DNA from: Nephromyces sp. MM_2019 | Taxonomy: Eukaryota; Apicomplexa; Aconoidasida; Nephromycida | Assembly: GCA_015657535.1 (NCBI GenBank) | Contig: JADHZB010001244.1 | Coordinates: 1,084-42,872, forward strand | DNA length: 41,789 nt | Reading direction: 5' to 3' | In this document: positions 1-11,522 of the stretch, piece after piece | Position numbering within the stretch: position 1 is the stretch's first letter | Layout of the letters: the number at the start of each line of letters is the position of its first letter | Position numbers and translations under genes: made by a program | Notes under the pieces: model-generated | Seen by the model: the letters and a program-made list of their open reading frames with translations, nothing else | Databases searched by the model: none | What the model was told of the DNA's origin: nothing

Positions 1-3000
1 TGTTTTTGTGTGCGTTTTTGTGTGCGTTTTTGTGTGCGTTTTTCGTTGTTTTTGTGTGACCGTTGAAGAGTGTGTGTGTGTGTTCATCAGATGGTGGGTG
101 TATTCCTGTCTGTTTGCGTATCAGATTGGGGTGTGCGTCTGTGTGCATATCAGACTGCGTGGGTCATGTGAGACTGTGAGTACCAGTGTGTACACAGTGG
201 TTGATGCCTGCTTGTCTTGTGTGTGCTACGCGGAAACATGATAGAATATGCGTGTACATAGTGCTGGATATCGACATGTCTTGTGTGTGTTTTACATTGA
301 AACAAAGCTGCTAAACATGCATGAAGATGTGTGTGTGCATAATGCAGGACATTAACACGTCTTGCTGTATGTGTTTTACATTGAAGAAAAGCTATATATA
401 TGTGTGTGAGTATACAGAGAATCGTATTTACATGTGGCCTTGTGTGCAATAACTGTAATCGGCTTTCTCTCATATTTTACTGTGTGTGTGTGTGTGTGTG
501 TGCGTGTCTGAGTTAATCAAATACGTAGCTCTATACTATATATATATATCACGCCAAAAGCAAGTCCGTCCTTCAACAGATGCTAGCTTATACTACTACC
601 TCCTTCGTGCAGAAACAACAAAACGCCTAATATATTATATTCCACACACACACTTGCTGAGGTTAAGCTAATTCATAGATAAACTAACTTCTATGCTATA
701 ATTTATAAAGTGAACAAGTGAAAGCTTCCTGGTAGCTGTCATATTTTGAAATACTAACAAAGGCGTGAAACTTTTTGCATAAACAAAACTGCATGCAGAA
801 AATCGCACACAAAAAGAAACGCACACACAAAACTCAACGCATACACACACACAAAGAAACGAACACACACAAAAATCAACGCACACAAGAAGAAATGGAA
901 AAAGAAACACGTGCACACACAAAAAAAAACACACACAAACACAAACAAAAATGCACACAATATAATCCTAGTCACCCACACACATCTCAGTGAAGAATAT
1001 CTCTTTTTTAGCATTATTCAGCGTAGAAGAGATGCTGCAGATAAATCGCTGCATAAACCTTAAACATCAAAAAAATATCAGCGTAATCTGGAAGATGAAG
1101 GAGTTAATGCAGCCACACACACACACACACACACACACACAGCTTTTGAGAGAAATTTCTTATCTTTAGAGATACTTGAATGCAAGGAGAAAGAAGGAGG
1201 AAAAGAGGCGTAGAACTCAGAGAGAGGAGGCCAAGAGTGGAATTTAAAGAAAGAGAAAATAAGTAGAAAAAGAGAGCTCAAAAGACAGAGATACACACAC
1301 AAAAAAGCAGAGACACTTCCACAGACACACACAGGAATACAAGCAGAGAGACACTAAATCTACAGACAAAAGGAAGTCTGCTATGTAACAGAAGGGGAAT
1401 TTCGCTGCACAGCCTATCCAGTGTATATTGAAAAAATTATCGCCAAAAAGGACACTTGTTAAAGGCTTTTCCTCAAGCAGCTAACACACAGCCAGCTATA
1501 ATCGGCGATAAGCTCTAAACGAATATTGAATACATTCCGGCGCTCAATATGATACCTAAAAAACCATGAAGAAGTAATGCACAAGAATCTTCAACAACAC
1601 ACACACACATACATACACACAGAAGGGAATCTACAAGGGCTGTATATGAAGTGTAAACGTAAGCCAAATGAAGTATCAAGATAGCCAATGAAGGAGAAAA
1701 TGGAGAACTCAGGGAATCATGTGATTGCTCATTGTGGAGTAGAGTGGGGTAGAGTGGTGGTAGGAGGTGGGTGCATTAAGAGTAGGTGCAGGCGAGTTCC
1801 ACATCATTAGGTGCAAAATGAAAACCTCGTGGTTTTTTGTGTATATATGTGATCAACGTGGGTGTGTGCGTAGATATTCATGTGCATGCACGTATGGAAT
1901 GCTTCCAGAAACTAGCAATTTTCAAGTCTAAGTCTGTGTGTGTGTGTGGCAGGTTAAAGAAGGTGCTTGTAGCTACAGAAGAACTGCATCCCAAGGAAAT
2001 ACGAAGTATATCAAAGTGTATTGGAGCACACAAAAGTACAAAAAACAAGCGAAAGCAAACTGACTGCTTATTAATGCAAAGAGGAGGGGTAGAGCAAAAA
2101 AAGTTCAGAACGTTCTCACACACACAAACTCATAGGCTCTCACTAGTGTAAAGAAGAGAGAGCAAGCCGGAGAGAGAGAAGGGATATATTCGTGTCTCTC
2201 TTCAGTTTGTGCTATTCCCTATCCCTTTCCCCCCCCTCTTTACCTGCTTCCTACAAAAACCTACTTTCCAATACGACACACGTAAATATCGCATATCCTA
2301 CAAGCTTCATCTCCAAACAAGCATCATTTGTTCAGAGCAAACATCATTTTAACGACATTTTCTTCACAATGAAGCAATAAAACGCTTTTTTACGCCATAA
2401 AAACCTTCATATTTCAGAGAAAGTCATAGTATTTGCCTTCTATTATAGTTCATTACAACGAGGTATGCCTAACAGCTATGAACAAGAAGCCTCTTCAAAC
2501 GCGTACTTTCTCACGTTAATCGATACTGCGTGATTCCTGCATATAAAATAACTTAAAAAACGTCATTTTTCTACTATAAGGCAGCAAAAATTGATGATAT
2601 TTCATACTGAAAAACGTCTAAGCAATTAGAAGCAGAAAACTTGATGAATCGGAAAAAGCTTCAATGAAGCAGCTAGTTTCGTAGTATACTGTAGAAGGAC
2701 GCTATTACTCCACCACTAGACTATTTATACTCTACTCTGAAGAAGCACACCCCTTTGTTCGAAGAATCTAGACATTTCTTAAAAAAAGAGCAAAAATATG
2801 CAAATTGATTATTTTTTCAGGTTATAAGAAACAAGCATCAACTTCTTCGCAGCAATCATATGAAGACTGAAGTTTACCACATGTTTGCTTTCTTGTGATT
2901 ACGCGTAAAAGCATATGCAAGAGAGAGCAAAGGACTAACAAAAGAGCAAATAATCGATCTTTTTAACCTCTGGATAATTGCAGAAGCGCAGAAGATAAGA

Positions 3001-4300
3001 GGATTCACTATACTCCCCTATCTCTGTCGAAAAACTGTAAAAATTGCAGCTTTTCCACACACTAAGCTTGCTAGAAACCTTGAAGAAATATCTCAAGTTT
3101 TTCGTAATGCTATCATATTTTGATAAAATTTTGTAAGGAATTTTTAGAAAATACCTTTAACTTGCAAATACTCTGTTTCTCATGCTTTTCGCAATATTTT
3201 CATACGCACACACACACACTCGAAAAAAGCAGCCGTTTTCTCTGTAGGGGGGGAAAAGCAACCCGAAAACTCATTTTTTGTTAGTCGCTAAAACATCAAA
3301 GATATCGTCATTTTCTGGCAATCTAGTTACCGGGAAAAGCATCAAACAAAGGTAAACTTCAAGTAAAAACTAGACACAGATAAAGGCTAGGTTTTGCCTT
3401 AGAGAAGCCGTGTGAATAACTGATTTATCGCGAAAGCAGACTAGATGATCACATAAACGAGTAAGCAATTATGATTTTCGCGTTGAAAATACTCGTTTTT
3501 CTAGAAAAAATCGCAGTATGCTTCGGTAAAAATCGCTTTTCTCTAAAAGTTCGTAAGATGCAAACATATCCACAACTATGAGGAAACAAGGAAAAGAAGC
3601 GAGAACTTTGACATTCAAATATCACAAAATACACGTTAAATGTCAGCACAAACGGGATTTTTGTGAACAAATTGAAGAGAAATCTCAAGAAAAACACAAA
3701 AAAAATCTCCTTCACACACACTTGAAGCGCAATCTTCACAAAAAAATAGTTTTTAGCATCAGCTAACCGTCTTCATGAAACGATGCCAAAAACTATCAAG
3801 ATTACTCACATTCTACCAAAAAGATCAAGAAGCTAAAAAGGTTCCTTCGTTTCCACCAAACACCCGCCAGAAAACGCTTAAACCTAACACGATCTACCTC
3901 TCTTACTCATCCTACCCAGCCACACAAACTTCTTCTTTTCACACAAAATTCCATTATAAAACGTATACAAAAATATCATAAAATACTCATATAAGCTGAG
4001 AAAATGAAGCACACACACGCAATTTAAACAGCATAAACACCGTCTAAAGAATTCTAATCTACTCCTTAATAAGCAGCAAATCAACTAACGTTTGAATAGA
4101 GAAAAATCGAAAGCAACAAACTTCTTATCCTTCCATAGCACTCTGCGATATTCACTCTTCCAACGATTGCAGAATAAAAGCATTAAGTCAACTACAAGAT
4201 CATCCAAGTGGAACTAGATTTTTGCACCTAAACAAGCTCTTCAGCTGAAGAATAAAAGAGGGATTATCGAAAGAATATAAGTTTTTTCAGCACAAAAACT

Positions 4301-4390
4301 GTGTGTGTGTGGGTTGGTACGTGTGTGTGTGTGGGTTGGTACGTGTGTGTGTGTGGGTTGGTACGTGTGTGTGTGTGGGTTGGTACGTGT
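4301..4390 (+). repeat. 22-bp tandem repeat, 4 copies
   Basis: Four copies of GGGTTGGTAC spaced exactly 22 bp apart (ending at 4320, 4342, 4364 and 4386) are separated by GT runs. They sit in an otherwise A-rich region. Confidence 0.95.
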
Positions 4391-5555
4391 ATGTGTGTGA
4401 GCGTGTACACCTGAGCGTGTGTGCGAGTGTGTGTGGGATCACATTGTAGGATTCAACAGTTTTCAGAGCAGGATTCGCTATTCGTTGAGCATGTAGCTAG
4501 TAGCAGCGTAAGACCGTATACCGTGCATCATCAGGGAATTCAGAGTAGTTCTATTGGTACTTAATCAGACGCCTAAAGCGCCATTATAATATGGAAGCAC
4601 ATATTAAAATTAGTAAAAAGGAGAGAATCTGTGCTACAAGAAAACCCACTCAAACCCACCATGCTGCAGGTATTTACCGCCACAAAAATCGCACACTTTA
4701 AGCATCTACACAATCACACGATTTTAGCAAATAAAACCATTTTTAGCCTTCAATCTACCTCTAAGCAGCCTTAGATGAAGAACTCAGCATCAAGATAAAG
4801 GCACGTTTACGCCATCGCTAAGTAAACAAGCTTCAAGATAAAAAGCTATTTTCCAAGTAAAACTATCTACTGTAGATTATAGAGTAAACACACACTCTAG
4901 TAGGTTTATTAAAAACTTAAAAGCTCTTGAAGCACACACTGCGAATATCGCAACAAAATCGGAGCTAAAAAAGAAAAAATTCGGCGTCACATCATCAAAA
5001 CGCATTATAAGCTCTCTCATTCAACTTAGCGCCTAAATCAGGCAACAAAGGCAGGGGACATGGAAGAATCATTAATTTCAGCGATGCAGGGAAGCTACAG
5101 AAAAACTCGGCTATGAATCTGTAGAGTCTAAAGAGAAGAAGGAAAAGTTTTAGACAAAATTTTAATCCTACAAAACATGGAAAGCCTGAAAATTTTGCAA
5201 ACATGAAGCAGGAAAAAAGTGTGAAAAGCCTCCAAAGAAGAGGGAAACAAGTGTGAAAAGCTACCAAAAAGGCAGAAAAACCTTCCAAATAAAGTCCACG
5301 TATTGAGTTAAACCTCACATTCTCCCGTTTGAAGCAAAAGACAACGAAATCTTCAGTCTTTTTCCCAATAATGAGCAAACTTTTTTTACTTCTACTGTCT
5401 AGGACAAAAAACTACATCCTCCTCCACACAAAAATCAAGGGAATTTACAGTTTCCCTTCTTCAACCTTACATCTCTTGGCTGCAGCTTATGCTTAAAAGC
5501 ACACGTGATTGATGCTTCATCACTATACAGCAACAGACACACATTCACTCAAACA

Positions 5556-5720
5556 CTACCAACTACTTCCAACTATAAATGAAAATGTCTCAAAAAAGGA
5601 TGCGGCGGTTACATCTGTAAGCGCACACACCACCAGGAAAACATCATCAATTTGCCATGGAAGCAGCATTTTATCGATGGCAGCAGCTATATGCCCCCAA
5701 ATTATAGATTCTACTGCCAT
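5556..5720 (-). CDS. Short minus-strand coding-like segment
   Basis: This 54-codon ORF reads AVESIIWGHIAAAIDKMLL, then P-W-Q-I-D-D-V-F-L-V-V-C-A-L-T-D-V, to TAG. An alternative reading is a terminal exon whose acceptor follows a run of eight T and ACTTCTTCCCTGATGGCAG. The composition is protein-like and the surrounding DNA is T-rich on this strand, as expected for introns of a minus-strand gene. No family is recognised. Confidence 0.28.
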   Translation of the reverse strand: MAVESIIWGHIAAAIDKMLLPWQIDDVFLVVCALTDVTAASFFETFSFIVGSSW

Positions 5721-6071
5721 CAGGGAAGAAGTTAAAAAAAATCATTATTTCACCTACTAAAAGTAAGTAAACAAGTCCACAAACACAGAAACACACAAGC
5801 ACACACAATTGCACACACATGCAAGCCCATAAACAAGCGTACAAGCACACAAGAGGTGCACACAAACACACACAAGTCCACGCAAACACACACAACAACA
5901 CACCTTCCACACACACACCCACCCAACCCCAACACAATAAAATCCCCTCACCACACACGTCAACACAACCAATGACGAACCCCCCCCAATCACATCATTC
6001 TCTCCACCCACACACACTATAAACAGAATCAACACGAGCAATCACTCCAAGCCGCTACAACAGCTGCTTTC

Positions 6072-6293
6072 TCAGCAACAACTCATCCCCGATTCAACCA
6101 CACACACAAGTTTCCACCTCCCCAACACACTCGAAAAATGCCAAACACTAAAGGCGCCATCATCCAACATTAGGTTCCCAAGATTACCCACACACACTAC
6201 ATACATCTCTTTGATGGGGTAGGCGCCGCAATCGTCAAATATTGAGCTCGCATAATAGAGTGCAGGCACCCACACGGAAAAAGTCTCTATAAA
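6072..6293 (-). CDS. Minus-strand coding-like segment
   Basis: This frame is open for about 73 codons and includes VPALYYASSIFDDCGAYPIK and, further on, G-N-L-G-N-L-M-L-D-D-G-A-F-S-V-W-H-F. A GTAGTG donor could split it. It may belong to the same unresolved minus-strand gene as 5556-5720. Confidence 0.2.
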   Translation of the reverse strand, partial: FIETFSVWVPALYYASSIFDDCGAYPIKEMYVVCVGNLGNLMLDDGAFSVWHFSSVLGRWKLVCVVESGMSCC

Positions 6294-6713
6294 CTAGCAA
6301 GTATCTTTCAAAGTATGGTTGGTACACCCAGGAACTTGTAGGGTGTAAAAGAGCATAGCGGGGTTCCACAGAGCCCATAACACATACAGTCAAAGAAGAG
6401 AAAAGATTCGCTCAATCCCTTCTTTTACCTTCGGAAAAATCAGCGAGAACTACTACGTCAGCAACTACTAGCTACTTTAAGAGAACTTTGGAAATCACCA
6501 TGGAAATGGATGTTGCTTTCAATCTCAAAGCATCAGCAGTATGACTGCACCCCCGCATCATGTACAGTCATGGTATGAGTTTTTTAAGAGCTATGGGCTT
6601 GATAGAAGCAGAAGTTTTCGACAGGGGGGGGGTGGGGAGAGACAGAGTCACAGAGATACACATGTATACAGAGAGGGAGAGCGTATGTGTATTTTTTTTT
6701 CACTTGCGTGCCG

Positions 6714-6925
6714 TTAGCACTTTGGCCGCTTGTTGCTTTCTGGCCGAGACGCCCGTGGCAATATGTGGGAAACCGTAGCCACATTAGCCCCCAAAACAAC
6801 AGCCAGGGGTTGAAGTAACATATTCCAAACGGGTGGTATATGAACGGCAATTTCATTCACGCGCAGCGCTGTACACGAGTAGCAACCTTTTCGCTCAACC
6901 AGCAGCACACGGAGGAGTCAGTAGC
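6714..6925 (-). CDS. Minus-strand coding-like segment at the edge of a G+C-richer island
   Basis: A frame open from about 6925 to TAA 6714-6716 reads VHIPPVWNMLLQPLAVVLGA, then N-V-A-T-V-S-H-I-L-P-R-A-S-R-P. It looks protein-like, but other frames on both strands are also open here because stops are rare in this G+C-richer stretch. Confidence 0.18.
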
Positions 6926-6968
6926 CAGTTTGATGCGAGGAACGGGAAGGAGGGGATGGAGAAGGGGA

Positions 6969-7030
6969 AGCTCCAAAGCAGCAAGGCGGCAAAGCTCCAA
7001 AGCGGCAAGGCGGCAAAGCTCCAAAGTGGA
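6969..7030 (+). repeat. 24-bp tandem repeat, about 2.5 copies
   Basis: Units of AGCTCCAAAGCGGCAAGGCG plus GCAA start at 6969, 6993 and 7017. The unit is a multiple of three, so it gives an 8-residue repeat in frames open on both strands. Confidence 0.9.
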
Positions 7031-7532
7031 AGAGGATTTGCCGGCGACGTTTAAAACATCTACACATCCTCCCGCCGTGTCTCATATTAGGGCAGCTGTG
7101 TGATTTTGTCTTGCTGCCGTGTGTGTGCTCCGCAAGGAGATTTGCTAGTACATATAATCTCGCGGTACCACCTCTGCGAGGAGTGTGTGTGCAAATTGTC
7201 ACCACAATACGGGATAATTAGCAGAGTCCTACCGGGGGAGGTGTGCATATATAAATATCATGAATCGGCTGGGGTGCACATTGCACCGAGCAATGAAGTG
7301 AAAACACAGGTGCCTCGCTAATATCAAAGAGGCGATTTAGACGAGGAAGGTGCGTCGGTACTGCCATGGGGACAACTATTCTCGCATCCTCGTGGGTGGG
7401 GAGTGTCGGACGAAAGATTGTATAGCGGCCAGTAAAGGGATGGTGGAGAGATGCTATTACCCAGGGTTAACGTTGCAGACCTGGGAGTATAGATTACGCA
7501 TTGGTATTTGGCGGGGCGGTATCGGTGGGGAT

Positions 7533-7590
7533 GAGGGAGGGTTTTAGTGGTAATTGGGATGAGGGAGCGTTTTAGTGGTAACTGGGATAA
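7533..7590 (+). repeat. 28-bp G-rich tandem duplication
   Basis: Two copies of a GAGGGAGSGTTTTAGTGGTA-type unit (7533-7560 and 7561-7588) differ at few positions. They are followed by a GGGGGGG run and a diverged third copy near 7610. Several G runs could form quadruplex. Confidence 0.85.
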
Positions 7591-9790
7591 GGGGGGGTTC
7601 TGACAGTGATGAGTGCGGTTTTGTTGGGTAATTGGGATGAGGAGGGGGTGTTTTTAGAAGTTATAGAACTGCAAATGGCTCCTTGATTCTATAAAACTGC
7701 TACTGAATCCTCCTGAATAGACGAGAGATTTGATAGGTTTTTTCAGTAATGCAATCATTTCGTCACCCCTAAGAGTTGCTAATACTGAATGCACACGCTA
7801 GCAAAAGCTTTAGCTGCCGCTGATGGTTTGCTGCACATTAGTAGCTCTGTGATTCTACTTTTACAAGACATCAAAGTGTTTTATTTTATGACAGTTTTTG
7901 GTGTTATTTTCAGCCTTTGATCACTTGGAGCTACCCAACTAAGTTATGCTTATTTCCAGTCAAAATGAAAGTTTGAAACATCCACATGGCTTTCTCTTAG
8001 CAGAGCGATTCTGAATTACAGAAAGCCTGAAGACGTCATTCAAGCTTTTTATTCAAAATTTCAGCTTTTTCTAGAAATCTACATCTTCTCACTTTGAAAG
8101 AGCATTTTTCATCTCCTTTACGTCCACGTATACAATAGCTGCATACAAATTGTAGCAGCAATATCTCAAAATACCTTGTTTTTAGATTAATAGCTAGCAT
8201 ATGCTAATAGCTTTATGAAGTTTGAATTTGCCTTCATTGCTGTACGATAGCTACCATCAACAAGAAACGGAAAAATCTCAGCGTCTTCCATTGGTGAAGG
8301 ATGCTGAAGACGGTATGTAAAGGGTGGTCAGCTTACTACGACAAATCTATACGTTGACTTGTTTAGAAGTCGGAAGCTTGGATCTTCTAAGTGCCTTCAA
8401 AATCATGATGACTATACAAGAGGTAGACTGACCAATTAATAATTTTTTTTTGTCTTGCACACACAGAGATAGATGGAGGCACACACACAAAGAGATACAT
8501 GAAGCTAAACACACATACAGATACACGGATACACACATACACACAAATACACAAGAACCAACCTATAAATACAGAAGCGTGCAGAGCTAGAGAGACAAAC
8601 ACGCACACACACTTCTCTACTTACCATCAAATTGTAGAAAAAATATCACGAAAATTTACCAATATAAAGTGTAGTGAAGTTTGTAATAAGTACCGGCATG
8701 TGTGCGCTGTTATTTCTAGTGCTTTCGAGAACTTTAAAAAAAAACTCCAAAGGATGCTTCTTATATCTACTGAGTGAATTGTCTATTCTACTCTCTCTCC
8801 TACTATGGAAAAGGCTCATGGTAGGAGTCACTAGTATGTTTCTCAAGCATGCTGCTTCTCGAAAGAAGAATCTTTGATCTTGATATATTGTTCTCTAAAA
8901 AGATCAATTGAATCCGGACATATCCATCAAGGTAGTAAATGTTCTAAACCTTTGCGTATATCATCAGTACTTGCAAAGGAAGATAATCTCTATTTTTATC
9001 ATCTTCTTAAATCATTAATCATCTTCATCAATTTTCAAAGCACTAAAATTAGAGCTCTCTTCTTAAGCTTCACCCACACACACCTGAAAAAATACCATCA
9101 CAGCATCGCTTATTTTAAGACTTCTCGCTGCGCTGCATCAAACGAAAAATCATCGGCGCTCCCCGCTTCATTTCGTCATTCAATGAATACAGTGAAAAGC
9201 TTACAAAAAAGCGCTATTGTACCTGCTTTACTCTTTTGAGAGAGAAACTCCCATCACCACCAAATTATCCCCAAGCTTTTACAAAAAAAGCGAAATTTCT
9301 AGGCAAATCATGATGAAATCTCCACTACCTTTCGATATAAAAATACACTGAAAAATCCTTAAAAGTTACTACGATTCTCTCCAATATCACCGTTATATAT
9401 CAAAGGGATTGAAAGTGCCTGTGGTCGGAGCATATACTAAAATTTGATGTTTTTTGGTATGATTTAGAGCTATAAAATAATTTGTGGGAAATACTCCCCT
9501 GGCGTAACTAGACTGAAATCAAAGTGATTTCTTCTTGTGTGTCTCTAGCCATTCTCAGCCGCAAATAATATTTTGAATAGCATAGCAATTCGTTGCTTTC
9601 ACTATGTATGATATACCAAACTAGAGGTGCAGCATAAAATGATAAATTGATGCAGAAAGTAATTCAATACTTCACAGTTTTGACTTTATTCGCCAATTTT
9701 TGTATGAAGAGACGGAATTTTTGTATAGTTCCGAGGATCAATTCATGCAATATTAAAGTTAAAACTGATGTTTTAAAATGTGCGTATTTG

Positions 9791-9943
9791 GCTATCTCTG
9801 TGTGTGCGTGGCTATCTCTTTCTCCATGTGTGTGTGCGTGACTAACTCTTTCTCCATGTGTGTGTGCGTGGCTATCTCTTTCTCCATGTGTGTGTGCGTG
9901 GCTATCTCTTTCTCCATGTGTGTGTGCGTGGCTATCTCTTTAT
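9791..9943 (+). repeat. 30-bp tandem repeat upstream of ISD11
   Basis: Four full 30-bp units at 9811, 9841, 9871 and 9901, plus partial flanking copies, consist of a GCTATCTCTTTCTCCATG core joined to TGTGTGTGCGTG. The second unit differs at its first bases. It lies about 320 bp upstream of the ISD11 start. Confidence 0.95.
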
Positions 9944-10259
9944 CTGTATCTTTGCGACCGCTTAACAATGCCGTACACACATGCAACCAACAAGCACTTT
10001 CCCCTCATGATTGTGGAGGTTAGCACATACATTATCTACCTAGTGCTCTTATTTCTACCTCTCTACCGGGGAATATCGCTTTGGTGCTGACACCACTGGC
10101 AAAGCCCTGACTACTCCCTTTTGAATGATAAAACGCACAAACACAGACGGTGCTTCCTTTAGCCGTTTTTTCCCTGCTTTATCCTCTTTATACCACTCTC
10201 TTCATCGAATAGTATATTTTCCAGATTTTTGGCGTAATTACTGGCATGTTCAGAAAAAA

Positions 10260-11522
10260 ATGCATAAAATGATGATCCTCGCTAGTTTTTCAAGGTCTCC
10301 GCTGCGGTACCACATCGCGTCAAGGCAAATACGGTGCTTCACTGTAGAAACCAAGGCGGCGGTGTCGGTTGCAGAGAATCCTCTATTATTGGGGTTATAT
10401 CGTGATATGCTTCGTGAGGCAAAGAGGTTTAAGAATCACAACTTTCGGCAATATTTTGTGCGAAATGTCAGTAACTGGTGTCTGTCAATGTGGGTGGTAG
10501 TCTGCTGAGGTATTGGGGTAGTGAGGGTGGTGATGTGTCTTGTTCTTTTTGTTTTTGTTTTTGTTTTTGTTCTTCCTTTTCTTTTTTTTATTCTTTTTCA
10601 GCCTCTTCTCCCTCTTCTTCTCCCCCTTGTTGTAGCATCACTCTGCGGTAATCTACTTGAATTACTAAATATTGTGATATTTCTTTTTCTTCCTCTGCTA
10701 TTCTGGATGACATGAGATTTCGAAATTTCACCATATTTTTTGAGGTCACCAAACTCTCTTTCTTGTAACCCTCCAGAATGATGTAGTCCGTGATTGTAAT
10801 CGTTGTAAACCTGGCAGATGGAAGCAACACACCGTAGAAATTCACTCTGATATCCTTCTCCACTAATTCATTAAGCACACACATGTTTAAAAGCTATGAT
10901 TTTCCTTAGTCTACTTCCTTGACTGTGGTATTGGTTTTGGGCTCGTTCCCGCAGTATACCTGAATCTTGCAAGTAGCCTGATCATGAAATTGTGATCAGG
11001 CCTTATTATTTTCCCTCTCTTTTTATAATTTTCTTCGTGACAAAAGAGATTCTTCACCAAGTGTACATACAATGTTTTCTGGTGCAACACTCGTGGTATA
11101 AATGAGTTTTCAGCCCTCTTTTAACTTGTCTCTGCTTCTTCTCGTTTTTTTATGACCTACAGCTATAGCATGCTATTTTCCTCAATCCTTTTAGCCTATT
11201 CATGCTAAACACACTGATTCAGAGCAGTATATTATTAGTGCGTAGTAGAGCAATTGCCCAATTAATTCCCGTACAGGATCTGCTACGAAAAGGTGCCACA
11301 ACATTGCTACTAAACTAGCACCTCGTGCGGTAATTTGGTACCTTTTATTCTCTATATTTTGTGCAGATTCATGAGAGGTTCAGGGAAACTAATCCTAGCC
11401 AAGTATCGCAAGCAGAATTAGATGCTTTTGTGGGGAAAATGCAGTCATATAAAGAGCTACTGGAGCGTCAAGCTACGATCTGCAATTTTTACCACCGGGA
11501 AACCATCACTGTCGATAGGTAG
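10260..11522 (+). CDS. ISD11: ISD11/LYRM4 homologue, LYR-motif partner of mitochondrial cysteine desulfurase (2 exons)
   Basis: Exons 10260-10466 and 11367-11522 join in phase 0 and give about 120 residues ending at TAG (11520-11522). The donor is a slightly weak GTCAGT; the acceptor is GTGCAG. Residues 46-59 read LYRDMLREAKRFKN, followed by HNFRQYFVRN, which is the LYR motif plus the F-x-NYNFR-x-Y-x-x-R signature of ISD11. Exon 2 opens with IHERFRETN, matching the R-D-A-F-R-E-N block that follows directly in known ISD11 proteins, so the splice restores the family order. Upstream lies a basic, Ser-rich, acid-poor leader (MHKMMILASFSRSPLR), a plausible mitochondrial presequence. ISD11 stabilises the cysteine desulfurase Nfs1 with acyl carrier protein in Fe-S cluster assembly. 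The start could be ATG 10260, 10269 or 10272; the frame is open upstream to 10125, but that part looks non-coding. The 900-bp intron carries an antisense ORF. Confidence 0.86.
10588..10884 (-). CDS. Antisense ORF inside the ISD11 intron
   Basis: This 98-codon ORF is nested in the ISD11 intron on the other strand. It reads V-N-F-Y-G-V-L, then T-T-I-T-I-T-D, then N-M-V-K-F-R, and ends in an acidic Glu/Gln tail. The spacing loosely recalls the first OB fold of POT1/TEBP telomere-end proteins, but the loop is too short and the likeness is weak. The tail is simply the complement of the CTT-rich intron DNA. Confidence 0.2.
   Translation of the reverse strand: MCVLNELVEKDIRVNFYGVLLPSARFTTITITDYIILEGYKKESLVTSKNMVKFRNLMSSRIAEEEKEISQYLVIQVDYRRVMLQQGGEEEGEEAEKE
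10976..11001. repeat. Short perfect inverted repeat in the ISD11 intron
   Basis: GCCTGATCA and TGATCAGGC form 9-bp arms around 8 bases (TGAAATTG). No T run follows, and this is eukaryotic DNA, so it is not called a terminator. Confidence 0.8.

Larger units (their letters stand above)
6700..7640. other. G+C-richer island of unknown origin
   Basis: Compared with its flanks this stretch is visibly richer in G and C, almost free of TG/CA tracts, and open in several frames on both strands (for example 7100-7321 and 7350-7547 on +). It contains the 24-bp and 28-bp repeats. No protein family or RNA gene is recognised. It could be an insertion, a decayed element or a regulatory island. Confidence 0.5.
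1..9790. other. Gene-poor TG/CA- and A-rich DNA
   Basis: 1-500 is GT-rich; 700-1340 and 5760-6040 are CA-rich; 2200-5400 is A-rich with stops in all frames. No gene is called with confidence. Coding-like minus-strand pieces (5556-5720, 6072-6293, 6714-6925), repeats and a G+C-richer island are entered separately. Plus-strand ORFs at 8499-8777 and 8874-9239 (121 codons, Ser/Leu/Lys-rich) have no splice or family support and are left uncalled. Confidence 0.6.

Noticed and set aside
4995..5378. 127-codon minus ORF with Phe/Leu-rich runs
   Set aside because: The + strand is purine-rich with repeated GTGTGAAAAGC units, which removes stops from the other strand; the apparent membrane segments are a by-product.
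7100..7547. Two plus ORFs in the G+C-richer island
   Set aside because: Several frames are open on both strands here because stops are rare; no motif favours one.
10976..11001. Hairpin considered as a bacterial terminator
   Set aside because: It lies inside a spliced intron of a eukaryotic gene and has no following T run.
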